The notes beneath the pieces were generated by a model. The model was not told the origin of the DNA, did not search any database, and saw only the letters and a program-made list of their open reading frames with translations. Below are positions 51,662-61,118 of a DNA stretch of 64,000 nt, piece after piece. The DNA is taken from contig NZ_CP025118.1 of the NCBI RefSeq assembly GCF_002831665.1, positions 2,356,001-2,420,000 on the forward strand, read 5' to 3'. The translations under genes were made by a program, and so were the position numbers. Positions within the stretch are counted from its first letter, which is position 1, and each line of letters starts with the position of its first letter. The DNA comes from Lacinutrix sp. Bg11-31 (GTDB lineage Bacteria > Bacteroidota > Bacteroidia > Flavobacteriales > Flavobacteriaceae).

Positions 51662-51692
51662 TTGGGCAATGAAAGCATTTTAGTTATTTTTG
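51662..51692 (+). promoter_or_regulatory. Promoter of the acyl-CoA dehydrogenase gene
   Basis: TTG (51662-51664), N20, TATTTTTG (51685-51692), a full-consensus Bacteroidota promoter. Confidence 0.75.
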
Positions 51693-51758
51693 TGAAACTA
51701 ATAAAATAACACCTTCATTTTTGAGAATCCTCTAACGATGAAGATATAAAATACATTT

Positions 51759-52937
51759 ATGAAGCCAGATTTATTTGAAGCACCAGATTATTACAATCTT
51801 GACGAACTTTTAACAGAAGAGCATAAACTAGTACGTGACGCAGCCAGAGAATGGGTTAAGCGTGACGTTTCACCTATTATTGAAGAAGCTGCTCAAAAAG
51901 CTGAATTTCCAAAATCTATTATTAGTGGATTGGCAGAAATTGGTGCTTTTGGACCTTATATACCTGAAGAATATGGTGGAGCAGGATTAGACCAGATTTC
52001 TTATGGTTTAATTATGCAAGAAATTGAGCGTGGAGATAGTGGTGTAAGAAGTACTGCGTCTGTACAATCGTCTTTAGTTATGTACCCAATCTGGAAATAC
52101 GGAAACGAAGCACAACGCCAAAAATACCTTCCAAAATTAGCTAGTGGTGAATGGATTGGAAGTTTTGGCTTAACAGAACCAGATCATGGATCTAACCCAA
52201 GCGGAATGGTAACAAACTTTAAGGACATGGGTGACCATTATCTTTTAAATGGTGCAAAAATGTGGATCTCGAATTCACCATTTTGTAACATCGCTGTTGT
52301 TTGGGCAAAAGACGAAAGTGGACGTATTCATGGTTTAGTGGTGGAACGTGGCATGGAAGGCTTTACAACACCCGAAACACATAACAAATGGTCTCTTAGA
52401 GCAAGTGCTACTGGAGAACTTATTTTTGATAATGTAAAAGTGCCTAAGGAAAATTTATTACCTAACAAATCTGGATTAGGAGCACCTTTAGGATGCTTAG
52501 ATTCTGCTCGTTTTGGTATTGCTTGGGGAGCTATTGGTGCTGCTATGGATTGTTACGATACTGCGCTACGTTATAGTAAAGAACGTATTCAATTTGGTAA
52601 GCCAATTGGACAGTTTCAGTTGCAACAAAAGAAATTAGCCGAAATGATTACCGAAATCACAAAAGCACAATTATTAGCTTGGAGATTGGGTGTAATGCGT
52701 GAGAATGGAACTGCAACTTCTGCACAAATTTCTATGGCAAAACGTAATAATGTAGATATGGCTTTAACTATTGCTCGTGATGCTAGACAAATGCTAGGTG
52801 GCATGGGTATTAGTGGAGAATATTCTATTATGAGGCACATGATGAACCTAGAAAGCGTAGTAACTTATGAAGGTACACACGATATTCATTTACTTATTAC
52901 TGGACTAGACGTTACTGGCTTAAACGCCTTCAAATAG
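51759..52937 (+). CDS. Acyl-CoA dehydrogenase, glutaryl-CoA dehydrogenase-like
   Basis: The 392 residues have the three domains of the family: SFGLTEPDHGSNPSGM, WISNSPFCNIAVVWAKDE (FAD site) and QMLGGMGISGEYSIMRH, then TYEGTHDIHLLITGLDVTG with the catalytic Glu (about 370). The C-terminal motif fits glutaryl-CoA dehydrogenase, which is in lysine and tryptophan breakdown. The precise substrate is not certain. Confidence 0.88.
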   Translation: MKPDLFEAPDYYNLDELLTEEHKLVRDAAREWVKRDVSPIIEEAAQKAEFPKSIISGLAEIGAFGPYIPEEYGGAGLDQISYGLIMQEIERGDSGVRSTASVQSSLVMYPIWKYGNEAQRQKYLPKLASGEWIGSFGLTEPDHGSNPSGMVTNFKDMGDHYLLNGAKMWISNSPFCNIAVVWAKDESGRIHGLVVERGMEGFTTPETHNKWSLRASATGELIFDNVKVPKENLLPNKSGLGAPLGCLDSARFGIAWGAIGAAMDCYDTALRYSKERIQFGKPIGQFQLQQKKLAEMITEITKAQLLAWRLGVMRENGTATSAQISMAKRNNVDMALTIARDARQMLGGMGISGEYSIMRHMMNLESVVTYEGTHDIHLLITGLDVTGLNAFK

Positions 52938-53011
52938 TCGCTAAACGACATTTAACAATTCACTCAATAGCAAAATATTTTTTTTGTGTTTTGCTGAAAG
53001 ATTAAAACTAT

Positions 53012-53046
53012 AAAAAATGTGCTTTATTACTAAAGCGCATTTTTTA
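53012..53046 (+). terminator. Terminator of the acyl-CoA dehydrogenase gene
   Basis: AATGTGCTTT and AAAGCGCATT arms (one G-U) with ATTACT loop and T-run TTTTTT. Confidence 0.8.
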
Positions 53047-53071
53047 TTGAAATTTGTTTACATTTACCTCT

Positions 53072-53971
53072 ATGTTTTCATCTAAAAAAAGATTAGATCG
53101 TGCTTATAAAGAAGCTAAAATTGTCGAGTTTGACAATAATTCTAAAATTATATTATTCAGCGATTGCCATCGTGGAGATAATAGTTTTGCAGACGATTTT
53201 GCTAACAACCGAAACATCTACTTTCATGCTTTAAAACATTATTTTGCTGAAGGCTTTAACTATTGCGAAATTGGTGATGGCGATGAGCTTTGGGAAAACC
53301 TCTCATTCGAATCTATTTTAAATGCACATAAAAATATCTATATGCTTATGAAGCTATTTCATAAGGACAATAGACTACACATGATTTGGGGAAACCATGA
53401 TATGGTTTACCGAAACCCAGAATATGTAAAAAAGCATTTATCGACTTATTTTGATGCTAAAACTGGTGAAGATGTCGAATTATTTAAAGACATTAAATAC
53501 CATGAAGGTATTGTTTTAAAACACTGCAAAACAGACCAAGAAGTGTTTTTAACACATGGTCATCAAGCGGATTGGTGGAACTATACGTTTTGGAAATGGA
53601 GTAGGTTTATGGTTCGCTTACTATGGAAACCTCTAAATGTTATGGGAGTTGCAGATCCTACTAGTCCTGCAAAAAACTACAAAGAGCTTATTAAAGTAGA
53701 ACGTAGAACTAAAAAGTGGATTACAGAGAATAACAATTTAATTACTATTGTTGGTCATACGCACAGACCTCGTTTTCCTGAACCTGGAGATATTCCCTTT
53801 TTTAACGATGGTAGTTGTGTGCATCCAAGAAGTATAACTGGTATTGAAATAGAAAATGGCGAAATCTCACTTATTAAATGGCAAATATCCACAAGCGATG
53901 ATGGTGCTTTAAAAATTGTTCGCGTGTTGCTAGAAGGACCTATTGCTTTGGAGAATTATAGGGCTGATTAA
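53072..53971 (+). CDS. Metallophosphoesterase (calcineurin-like)
   Basis: The start at 53072 (MFSSKKRLD) was chosen over a TTG 18 bp upstream. The 299 residues have all metal motifs: FSDCHRGD, GDGDELWE, WGNHDM, THGHQADWW and VGHTHRPRF. It may be a UDP-diacylglucosamine-type hydrolase (LpxH-like), but the identity is not certain. Confidence 0.88.
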   Translation: MFSSKKRLDRAYKEAKIVEFDNNSKIILFSDCHRGDNSFADDFANNRNIYFHALKHYFAEGFNYCEIGDGDELWENLSFESILNAHKNIYMLMKLFHKDNRLHMIWGNHDMVYRNPEYVKKHLSTYFDAKTGEDVELFKDIKYHEGIVLKHCKTDQEVFLTHGHQADWWNYTFWKWSRFMVRLLWKPLNVMGVADPTSPAKNYKELIKVERRTKKWITENNNLITIVGHTHRPRFPEPGDIPFFNDGSCVHPRSITGIEIENGEISLIKWQISTSDDGALKIVRVLLEGPIALENYRAD

Positions 53972-53999
53972 TATAAGATTCCTCTATTCGCAGGAATTT
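53970..53999. repeat. Fragment of a REP-like repeat
   Basis: ATTCCTCTATTCGCAGGAAT resembles the TTTCTGCCTTCGCAGAAA hairpin at 50869-50935. Confidence 0.4.
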
Positions 54000-54330
54000 A
54001 AGACTCTGGAGCTAACTCGACAACTAAACCTTCCATTTCTGGAGTCATTTGTATTTGGCAACCTAAACGCGAATTCTCTTTAACGTGAAAAGCCTCGCTA
54101 AGCATAGCCTCTTCATCGTCTTGCATTTCTGGAAGCTTCGTATCACTTGTTACATAACATTGGCAAGAAGCACACATTGCCATGCCTCCACAAATACCTA
54201 TGGTACCTTCTGGAGCGATCTCGTAAGAACGTACAACTTCCATTAAATTCATTGCCATATCTGTTGGTGCAAGAATTTTATGAACCTCTCCTTCTCTATC
54301 TGTAACTGTAATGTTTATGTCTTGTTCCAA
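53998..54330 (-). CDS. 2Fe-2S ferredoxin (adrenodoxin-type)
   Basis: The 110 residues have cysteines Cys47, Cys53, Cys56 and Cys91 in ICGGMAMCASC and RLGCQ, the C-X5-C-X2-C...C pattern of adrenodoxin-like ferredoxins. It lies 47 bp after the ferredoxin reductase gene, its likely partner. Confidence 0.93.
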   Translation of the reverse strand: MEQDINITVTDREGEVHKILAPTDMAMNLMEVVRSYEIAPEGTIGICGGMAMCASCQCYVTSDTKLPEMQDDEEAMLSEAFHVKENSRLGCQIQMTPEMEGLVVELAPES

Positions 54331-54377
54331 ACGTTTTCTTTTTAATACACTAAAACTATAGCAAGTGTAATGCCTTT

Positions 54378-55439
54378 TTACTCTATTTTCTTTACAACTG
54401 CCTTTGGCGCTTCTTTTCTTGAACCATCAAAACCATCGATACCAGAAACTGTTGTGTATTTTAATACATAGCGTTTTCCTGGGTTAATTATTTGGTAAGC
54501 AGATTGACACATTAATGTTGCCTCATGAAATCCGCATAAAATTAGTTTTAATTTCCCTGGATAAGTATTACCATCTCCTATTGCATAAATTCCTGGGATA
54601 TTTGTTTGATAATCTAATGCATTATTTACTTTAATAGCGTTTTTTTCTATCTCTAATCCCCAATTTGCAATTGGTCCTAATTTAGGAGACAATCCAAATA
54701 ATGGAATAAAGTGATCGCATTCTAACTCGAACTCTTTTTCTATATGTGCGGCTTGTTTTACAACAACACCTTTAACTTTATCAGTTCCTAAAATTCCAAC
54801 TATTTCGGCTGGAGTGACTAAGTTAATTTTACCTTGATCTTTTAATTCTTGTACTTTATCTACAGAATCTAAATGTCCACGAAACTCATTTCTTCTGTGT
54901 ATTAATGTAACTTCTGAAGCGATATCACTTAAAAAAATACTCCAATCTAAAGCAGAATCTCCACCACCAGCAATAACAACTTTCTTGTTGCGATACATTT
55001 CTGGTTCTTTAATCATATACTCTACACCTTTATCTTCAAAGTCTGCAATATTATGAATAAGTGGTTTACGAGGTTCAAAACTTCCTAATCCGCTAGCAAT
55101 TGCCACAACTGGAGCTTGGTGTTTTGTTCCTTTATTTGTTGTAACAATAAAAGAACCATCTTCTTGCTTATCTATAGTTTCTGCACGTTCTCCTAATGTA
55201 AAACCAGGTTCGAACTGTTTGCATTGCTCTAGTAACTTGTGGGTTAAATCTCCTGCAAGAATTTCGGGATAAGCTGGAATATCGTAAATGGGTTTTTTAG
55301 GATAAATCTCTGAACATTGTCCTCCTGCTTGAGGTAATGCATCTATTAAATGGCATTTTAGTTTTAGCAAACCTGCTTCGAAAACTGTGAATAAGCCTGT
55401 TGGTCCAGCACCAATTATAAGTATATCTGTTTTAATCAT
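54378..55439 (-). CDS. Ferredoxin-NADP reductase (TrxR-like FNR type)
   Basis: The 353 residues have an FAD site IIGAGPTGLFTVFEAGL, an NADP site VVIAGGGDSALDW and YAIGDGNTYPGKLKL. It lacks the CxxC of thioredoxin reductases, which fits the FNR-like group. It probably reduces the adjacent ferredoxin. Confidence 0.92.
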   Translation of the reverse strand: MIKTDILIIGAGPTGLFTVFEAGLLKLKCHLIDALPQAGGQCSEIYPKKPIYDIPAYPEILAGDLTHKLLEQCKQFEPGFTLGERAETIDKQEDGSFIVTTNKGTKHQAPVVAIASGLGSFEPRKPLIHNIADFEDKGVEYMIKEPEMYRNKKVVIAGGGDSALDWSIFLSDIASEVTLIHRRNEFRGHLDSVDKVQELKDQGKINLVTPAEIVGILGTDKVKGVVVKQAAHIEKEFELECDHFIPLFGLSPKLGPIANWGLEIEKNAIKVNNALDYQTNIPGIYAIGDGNTYPGKLKLILCGFHEATLMCQSAYQIINPGKRYVLKYTTVSGIDGFDGSRKEAPKAVVKKIE

Positions 55440-55513
55440 GAATTGTAAATTTCAAAAAGACAAAGTTATAGTTTCGATTTTTAAATAAATGTGACATAAG
55501 TCACATTCAAGCT

Positions 55514-55756
55514 TTAAGCTTCAACATTAATAACTGCTTCGATTTGAGGCGCGTATTTTTTAATAGTCATTTCTACACCAGATTTTAGTGTCATTTGGTT
55601 TACACTACAACCAACGCAAGCGCCTTCTAATTGTACTTTTACTATTTTATCGTCCTCAATAGACAATAATGAAATATCACCACCATCGCTTTGTAAAAAC
55701 GGACGAATTTCGTCGAGGGCTTTCTCTACATTCAATCTTAGTTCTTCTCCGCTCAT
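55514..55756 (-). CDS. NifU C-terminal-domain Fe-S scaffold protein
   Basis: The start at 55756 (MSGEELRLNV) follows the mrp stop by 2 bp. The 80 residues have the scaffold CxxC (Cys47, Cys50 in ACVGCSVNQMT). It assembles or carries Fe-S clusters. Co-transcribed with the Mrp protein. Confidence 0.92.
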   Translation of the reverse strand: MSGEELRLNVEKALDEIRPFLQSDGGDISLLSIEDDKIVKVQLEGACVGCSVNQMTLKSGVEMTIKKYAPQIEAVINVEA

Positions 55757-55758
55757 AA

Positions 55759-56895
55759 TTATTTTTTTACTGCTGAACAACCAGCCATTGTTGTGATTTT
55801 TATTGCTTCGGTCTCAGGTAAATTTTCGTTTCTATTTACTACTTCTTGTACTACGTTTTGAGTAATTGTTTCGAACGCTTTTTCTAAAGGTGTTCCAGTT
55901 TGTAAAGCTGCTGGTCTTCCAACATCTCCTGCTTCACGAATGCTCTGCACTAAAGGTATTTCGCCTAAAAGTGGTACATTTAAATCTTCGGCTAAATGCT
56001 TAGCACCTTCTTTTCCGAAGATATAATATTTATTATTTGGCAACTCCTCTGGTGTAAAGTATGCCATGTTTTCTATAATTCCTAAAACTGGAACATTAAT
56101 GCTTTCTTGTTGAAACATTGCGACTCCTTTTTTGGCATCTGCTAATGCTACATTTTGAGGTGTACTAACAACAACTGCTCCTGTAATTGGAAGCGATTGC
56201 ATAATGCTTAAATGGATGTCTCCAGTTCCTGGAGGCAAGTCTAATAGTAAGAAATCTAATGCTCCCCAAGCAGCATCGAAAATCATTTGGTTTAATGCTT
56301 TTGATGCCATTGGTCCTCTCCAAACTACTGCTTGATCTGGTTTAGTAAAGAAACCAATTGATAGTATTTTTACACCGTAATTTTCTACAGGTTTCATTTT
56401 AGATTTCCCGTCGATTGTTACAGACAATGGTTTTTCTAGTTCCACATCGAACATAATTGGCATAGATGGTCCATAAATATCTGCATCTAAAACACCTACT
56501 TTAAAACCCATTTTTGCTAATGTTACAGCTAAATTTGCTGTAACGGTAGATTTCCCAACACCTCCTTTTCCAGAAGCTATTGCTACAATATTTTGAATTC
56601 CAGGAATAGACTTTCCTTTTATTTCGTTAGTAGCAGCTTTTTCTGGAGCTTCTACTTTTATGTTTATTTTTACCTGCGCTTTTGCATACACTTTTTCGTG
56701 AATAACTTTAAGTATTTCTACTTCAGTTTTTTTACGTGCTTGTAAAGCTGGATTTTTTATTGTGATGTCTACTATTACCTCATCGGCAAAAGTAACTACA
56801 TTTTTAACTGCTCCACTTTCTACCATATTTTGTCCTTCGCCAGGAACTGTTATAGTTTTAAGTGCGTTTAATATATCTTGTTTTGTGATTTTCAT
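55759..56895 (-). CDS. Mrp/ApbC-family Fe-S carrier P-loop ATPase
   Basis: The 378 residues have an N-terminal MIP18-like domain (about 1-90), then the deviant Walker A IASGKGGVGKST (about 106-117) and DADIYGPSMP. It carries Fe-S clusters to targets. Directly before the NifU gene. The usual C-terminal CxxC is reduced to a single Cys (MAGCSAVKK). Confidence 0.93.
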   Translation of the reverse strand: MKITKQDILNALKTITVPGEGQNMVESGAVKNVVTFADEVIVDITIKNPALQARKKTEVEILKVIHEKVYAKAQVKINIKVEAPEKAATNEIKGKSIPGIQNIVAIASGKGGVGKSTVTANLAVTLAKMGFKVGVLDADIYGPSMPIMFDVELEKPLSVTIDGKSKMKPVENYGVKILSIGFFTKPDQAVVWRGPMASKALNQMIFDAAWGALDFLLLDLPPGTGDIHLSIMQSLPITGAVVVSTPQNVALADAKKGVAMFQQESINVPVLGIIENMAYFTPEELPNNKYYIFGKEGAKHLAEDLNVPLLGEIPLVQSIREAGDVGRPAALQTGTPLEKAFETITQNVVQEVVNRNENLPETEAIKITTMAGCSAVKK

Positions 56896-57137
56896 ATTTT
56901 ATTATAGACAATAGAGAAGAGAAAAAAGAAGAAATACTTCCTTATCTCAATCTAAAATTCGTTTTTTAATTATCTTCTTATTAAGATTGATTCTAAAGGC
57001 AAAGATACTATTTAAAGCTTGAAGAATAAAGTGGTTGGTTTGAAGATTTTTATATGATGCAATAATCAAAAACAATTGTTGAAATTGTTGTTATTTTTGA
57101 ATTTTTGAAAAATTAGAAAACAATAGTTAATCCTGCT

Positions 57138-57470
57138 CTACAACAACTCTTTTGAGGGATCCCAATACACCGTTTTTAAATCTTGAATTTGGTTTTCGAT
57201 AACAACAATACCTTCACTTTCTAACAGTTGTTGCATTAAGTTTGTGCCATCGAAATGATGCTTTCCTGTAAGCAATCCTTTTCTATTGACAACGCGATGT
57301 GCTGGCACGTCTTTTTCGTGAGAACCATTCATTGCATAACCAACCATTCTTGCACTTCTTGGTGCTCCAAGATAATTACCAATGGCTCCATAACTTGTTA
57401 CTCTTCCGTAAGGAATTAGTTTTGCGACTTGATACACTTTCTGGAAGAAATTGAGAGTTTCAGGCTTCAT
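57138..57470 (-). CDS. Alkyltransferase-like protein (ATL, catalytic Cys replaced)
   Basis: The 110 residues match the MGMT DNA-binding domain (GRVTSYGAIGNYLGAPRSAR, GYAMNGS). In the active-site motif PCHRV the Cys is Ala57 (PAHRVV). Such ATL proteins cannot transfer the alkyl group but bind O6-alkylguanine and hand it to nucleotide excision repair. Confidence 0.92.
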   Translation of the reverse strand: MKPETLNFFQKVYQVAKLIPYGRVTSYGAIGNYLGAPRSARMVGYAMNGSHEKDVPAHRVVNRKGLLTGKHHFDGTNLMQQLLESEGIVVIENQIQDLKTVYWDPSKELL

Positions 57471-57565
57471 TTGGTAATTGCTATTGTTTTTAAATTGTCA
57501 GGTAATGTATTCTTTTAAATATTCCTTTTTTTGTTTAAATTTACTTTAAAAAATCGCTAAATCGA

Positions 57566-58195
57566 TTACATCTCTTTAATAATATTTACTAAAGTAATTA
57601 TTGAAATTACTCCAGTAATAATACCAATAGTATAGTTCATGCCTTTTTGAGATTTTATTTTTTTACTATTTATTTTTTCAAAAAAGAAAACATAAATATA
57701 AAGCATTACAAAAGTTCCGGTTGCAGCTCCAGCTACATAAGTTGTTATGCCTAGTGGATCTAACTTAATCCAATTAAAAGACACAAAATTGATTGCCATA
57801 TATGCTTGATATGGAATTGGAAATACATTTAAAGCAGATAATAATACACCTTGAAAAAATCGACTCTTTTTACTTCTAACATTAGACTCGACATTGGGCT
57901 TATCTGTTTTTTTAGCGACAACTAAAAAGTAAACTGTGATGAGTACAAACAACACAAAAGCGACACGTTGCATAATATCTACAACATTTGAATGGTTGCT
58001 TAAATATCGTGCAAAAATGAGCGCTATTAATGTTTGTAAAATAACAATTACACAAACACCAACAGAGAATACTAAACCTCTAGTGTGCCCTTCTTTTATA
58101 CTAACTTTTGCAGCTGTCATGTTTAGCAATCCTGGCGGAATTACACCTACCAAAGCTACTATTAACGCAATACCAAAAGTTATTGTTATCTCCAA
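57566..58195 (-). CDS. LysE-family transporter
   Basis: The 209 residues have about six helices, starting TITFGIALIVALVGVIPPGL, the LysE family N-terminus, with the PxGP-like GVIPPGLLNM. It probably exports amino acids or a related metabolite. It starts 3 bp after trmB ends. Confidence 0.85.
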   Translation of the reverse strand: MEITITFGIALIVALVGVIPPGLLNMTAAKVSIKEGHTRGLVFSVGVCVIVILQTLIALIFARYLSNHSNVVDIMQRVAFVLFVLITVYFLVVAKKTDKPNVESNVRSKKSRFFQGVLLSALNVFPIPYQAYMAINFVSFNWIKLDPLGITTYVAGAATGTFVMLYIYVFFFEKINSKKIKSQKGMNYTIGIITGVISIITLVNIIKEM

Positions 58196-58197
58196 GT

Positions 58198-58872
58198 TTA
58201 TTTAATTTTGAATCTAATATACGTAATTGGTTTGTTTTGTTCCAAATAGATGCTTTCGTAGTGTGTTTGAATGCTTGTTACTTCTTCTGGACTTCCTTCT
58301 TGTTTGTATACATTATGGTTTGCATATAAGACTTCGTGTCCTGCACCATGTAATAACCCAAGTGTATAACCGTGCATAAACTCGCTATCGGTTTTTAGGT
58401 TCATTATACCATCTTCTTTTAAAATCTTTTTATAGCGTTCTAAGAACTCAGAATTTGTCATTCTGTGTTTTGTACGCTTATATTTTATTTGTGGGTCTGG
58501 GAAGGTAATCCAGATTTCATCGACTTCATTTTCTGCAAATGCATGATCGATAAGTTCTATTTGTGTTCTTAAAAAAGCAACATTTGGAATATTTTCTTCG
58601 ATTCCTGTTTTTGCTCCTCTCCAAAAACGTGCACCTTTAATATCTACACCTATAAAGTTTTTGTTTGGATATTTTTTGGCAAGATTTACAGAGTATTCTC
58701 CTTTTCCACAGCCTAATTCTAAAATTAACGGATTGTTATTTTTAAAATGTTTCTCGTTCCAATGGCCTTTCATTTCGTAATCTGTACCAACTAAATCGTC
58801 TCGTTTAGGTTGGTATACGTTAGAGAACGTTTCGTTTTCGTTAAATCGCTTAAGCTTATTTTTACTTCCCAC
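58198..58872 (-). CDS. trmB: tRNA (guanine-N7)-methyltransferase TrmB
   Basis: The 224 residues have LELGCGKGEYSVNLA (SAM motif) and ITFPDPQIKYKRTKHRM, the TrmB signature. It methylates G46 of tRNA. Confidence 0.94.
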   Translation of the reverse strand: MGSKNKLKRFNENETFSNVYQPKRDDLVGTDYEMKGHWNEKHFKNNNPLILELGCGKGEYSVNLAKKYPNKNFIGVDIKGARFWRGAKTGIEENIPNVAFLRTQIELIDHAFAENEVDEIWITFPDPQIKYKRTKHRMTNSEFLERYKKILKEDGIMNLKTDSEFMHGYTLGLLHGAGHEVLYANHNVYKQEGSPEEVTSIQTHYESIYLEQNKPITYIRFKIK

Positions 58873-59031
58873 TGCTTTAAATTAATTTTTGGTAAAAATA
58901 AAGAATTTTTTGAAACCTACTACCTTAGAGATAGAGCAATAAAAGTATTGCTTCGCTTCCTGTTTCGTGCAGGTTAAAAGCTGAAATTTTGTGTTTTTAG
59001 ATTCTTAATTTTCCAAGCGCATGATAATGAT

Positions 59032-59039
59032 TACCTTTG
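59032..59039 (+). promoter_or_regulatory. -7 element before the MurG-like gene
   Basis: TACCTTTG, only 10 bp before the start codon at 59049, which suggests a very short leader. Confidence 0.5.
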
Positions 59040-59048
59040 TTTTTTAAT

Positions 59049-60098
59049 ATGAAGAAAAAAATTCTAGTCGCTCCACTAAATTGGGGAATTGGGCATGCTA
59101 CAAGATGTATCCCTATAATTAACTGGCTTTTAGATTGTAATTTCACTCCAATTATTGCGAGTGATGGTGATGCTTTGTTGCTACTTCAAAAAGAATTTCC
59201 AAACCTAGAATCTATAACATTACCTGCTTTTAATATCCAATATCAAAAAAAGGGAAAGAACTTAGATTTAAAACTATTTACGCAATTACCACATATTTTA
59301 AAAACGCTTAAAGCCGAAAGACAAATTATTAAACGCATTATTAACCATCATAAAATTGATGGTATAATATCTGATTGTCGTTTTGGTATTTATAGTAAAA
59401 GTGTTCCGTCTGTAATTATTACACACCAATTAAATGTATTAAGTGGTAGCACTACTTATTTTAGTTCGAAATTAAATCAGCTTCAGCTTAAAAAATTTAA
59501 AGAAATTTGGGTTCCCGATTTTAAAAATGAAGCTAATTTAAGTGGACGACTTGGGCATATTTCAAAAAAAACAAAACTAAACATTAAGTATTTAGGACCT
59601 TTAAGCCGGCTTAATAAAACGGAAGCTAAAACGGAGTACGATCTCATGGTACTATTGTCCGGTCCAGAACCACAACGCTCTTTATTAGAGAATAAACTAA
59701 TAAAGGAGTTACACTATTATAAAGGTTCTGTTTTATTTGTAAAAGGAAAAATTGAAACTGAGCAAACTAAAAATATAACGAAAAAGTTTACTGTTTATAA
59801 TTTTATGACTTCTGAAGCTTTAGAGAAAGCAATAAACAGCAGCAATATTGTAATCTGTCGTTCTGGTTATACTACAGTTATGGATTTAGCAAAATTAGGA
59901 AAGCACGCTTTTTTTATACCAACACCAGGACAATTTGAACAAGAATATTTGGCAAAACGTTTTAACACTTTAAAACTTACACCTACTTGCTCTCAAAAAG
60001 ATTTTAATTTAAATGAATTAAAGAAAGTAGAAACTTTTAATGGATTAAATATGGAATACAGCACTCCAAATCTTGATGTATTATTTAGTCTTTTCTAG
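59049..60098 (+). CDS. MurG-like glycosyltransferase
   Basis: The start at 59049 (MKKKILVAPLNWGIGHATRC) gives the usual N-terminus of this family. The 349 residues are GT-B-like, with the donor-site region ICRSGYTTVMDLAKLGKHAFFIP. Substrate unknown. Its 3' end overlaps the convergent kinase gene by 18 bp. Confidence 0.85.
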   Translation: MKKKILVAPLNWGIGHATRCIPIINWLLDCNFTPIIASDGDALLLLQKEFPNLESITLPAFNIQYQKKGKNLDLKLFTQLPHILKTLKAERQIIKRIINHHKIDGIISDCRFGIYSKSVPSVIITHQLNVLSGSTTYFSSKLNQLQLKKFKEIWVPDFKNEANLSGRLGHISKKTKLNIKYLGPLSRLNKTEAKTEYDLMVLLSGPEPQRSLLENKLIKELHYYKGSVLFVKGKIETEQTKNITKKFTVYNFMTSEALEKAINSSNIVICRSGYTTVMDLAKLGKHAFFIPTPGQFEQEYLAKRFNTLKLTPTCSQKDFNLNELKKVETFNGLNMEYSTPNLDVLFSLF

Positions 60099-61118
60099 TG
60101 TAAAAGAAAACTCGCTACCAACACCAAATTCGCTTTCAATGTAGATTTTTTCGTCGTGTGCTTCGATTATATGTTTTACGATAGCTAAGCCTAAACCAGA
60201 ACCACCTTCTTTTCTAGAGCCACTTTTATCTACTCTAAAAAAACGTTCGAACAATCTTGGAATATTCTCCTTTATTACACCTTCTCCATTATCTGTAACA
60301 CGAACAATAACTTTATTTTTAATAAGATTGTCTACACTAATCTCTGTAGTCCCTTTTTCTTTACCGTATTTAATAGAGTTTACCACTAAATTTGTGAGTA
60401 CTTGTTGTATTTTATCTTTGTCTGCTTTTACTAGAATAGGCTTTAAATAACTCCTATCCAAAGTGAGCGTTATTTTCTTTTTTGCTGCTTTCATTTCAAA
60501 CAAATCGAAAACACTTTCTATTAACTCAATAATATTAAAAGATTCTGTTTGAATACGAACATCTCCAGCCTCAAGTTTAGTAATCATATCTAAATCTTTT
60601 ACAATATAGACTAGTCTTTCTACGCCTTTGCTTGCCCTATCGAGGTATTTTTCTCTTATTTTTTCATCTTCTGCAGCACCATCAATTAGTGTTTCAAGAT
60701 AACCTTGCACTGTAAATAGTGGTGTTTTTAATTCGTGAGATACATTTCCTAAAAACTCTTTTCGGTATTCTTCTCGAATTTTAAGCGTTTCAATTTCAAT
60801 TTTTTTATCTCTAGCAAACCTATCTATCTCGGCAGTAAGTGTTGCCATATCTGTAGTAACAGGTCTTTTTCTATAAGTTGTAGACTCTAAAAGTGTAAGG
60901 TCTTCGTATATTTTATTAATACGCTTATAAATAAAATTTTGAGCGCGATATTGAATTACAGAAAAGGCTAAACCGTAACAAACACAAGCAAATAATAAAA
61001 GATGAAACCAATTTATAGTATAAAAAGCATATAAAAAGATACTCATAGCTAACGTTAATACAGCAGTAATGTGCAACGACGTTTTAAAAGCAAATTTATA
61101 GGTCTTTTTCATTTCCAT
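60081..61118 (-). CDS. PhoR-like sensor histidine kinase
   Basis: The 345 residues have two transmembrane helices (about 15-35 and 40-55) with almost no periplasmic loop, then HisKA with NVSHELKTPLFTV and an HATPase domain (NLVVNSIKYG, GLGLAIVKH). It pairs with the adjacent OmpR-type regulator. A phosphate or envelope signal is likely. Confidence 0.9.
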   Translation of the reverse strand: MEMKKTYKFAFKTSLHITAVLTLAMSIFLYAFYTINWFHLLLFACVCYGLAFSVIQYRAQNFIYKRINKIYEDLTLLESTTYRKRPVTTDMATLTAEIDRFARDKKIEIETLKIREEYRKEFLGNVSHELKTPLFTVQGYLETLIDGAAEDEKIREKYLDRASKGVERLVYIVKDLDMITKLEAGDVRIQTESFNIIELIESVFDLFEMKAAKKKITLTLDRSYLKPILVKADKDKIQQVLTNLVVNSIKYGKEKGTTEISVDNLIKNKVIVRVTDNGEGVIKENIPRLFERFFRVDKSGSRKEGGSGLGLAIVKHIIEAHDEKIYIESEFGVGSEFSFTLEKTK

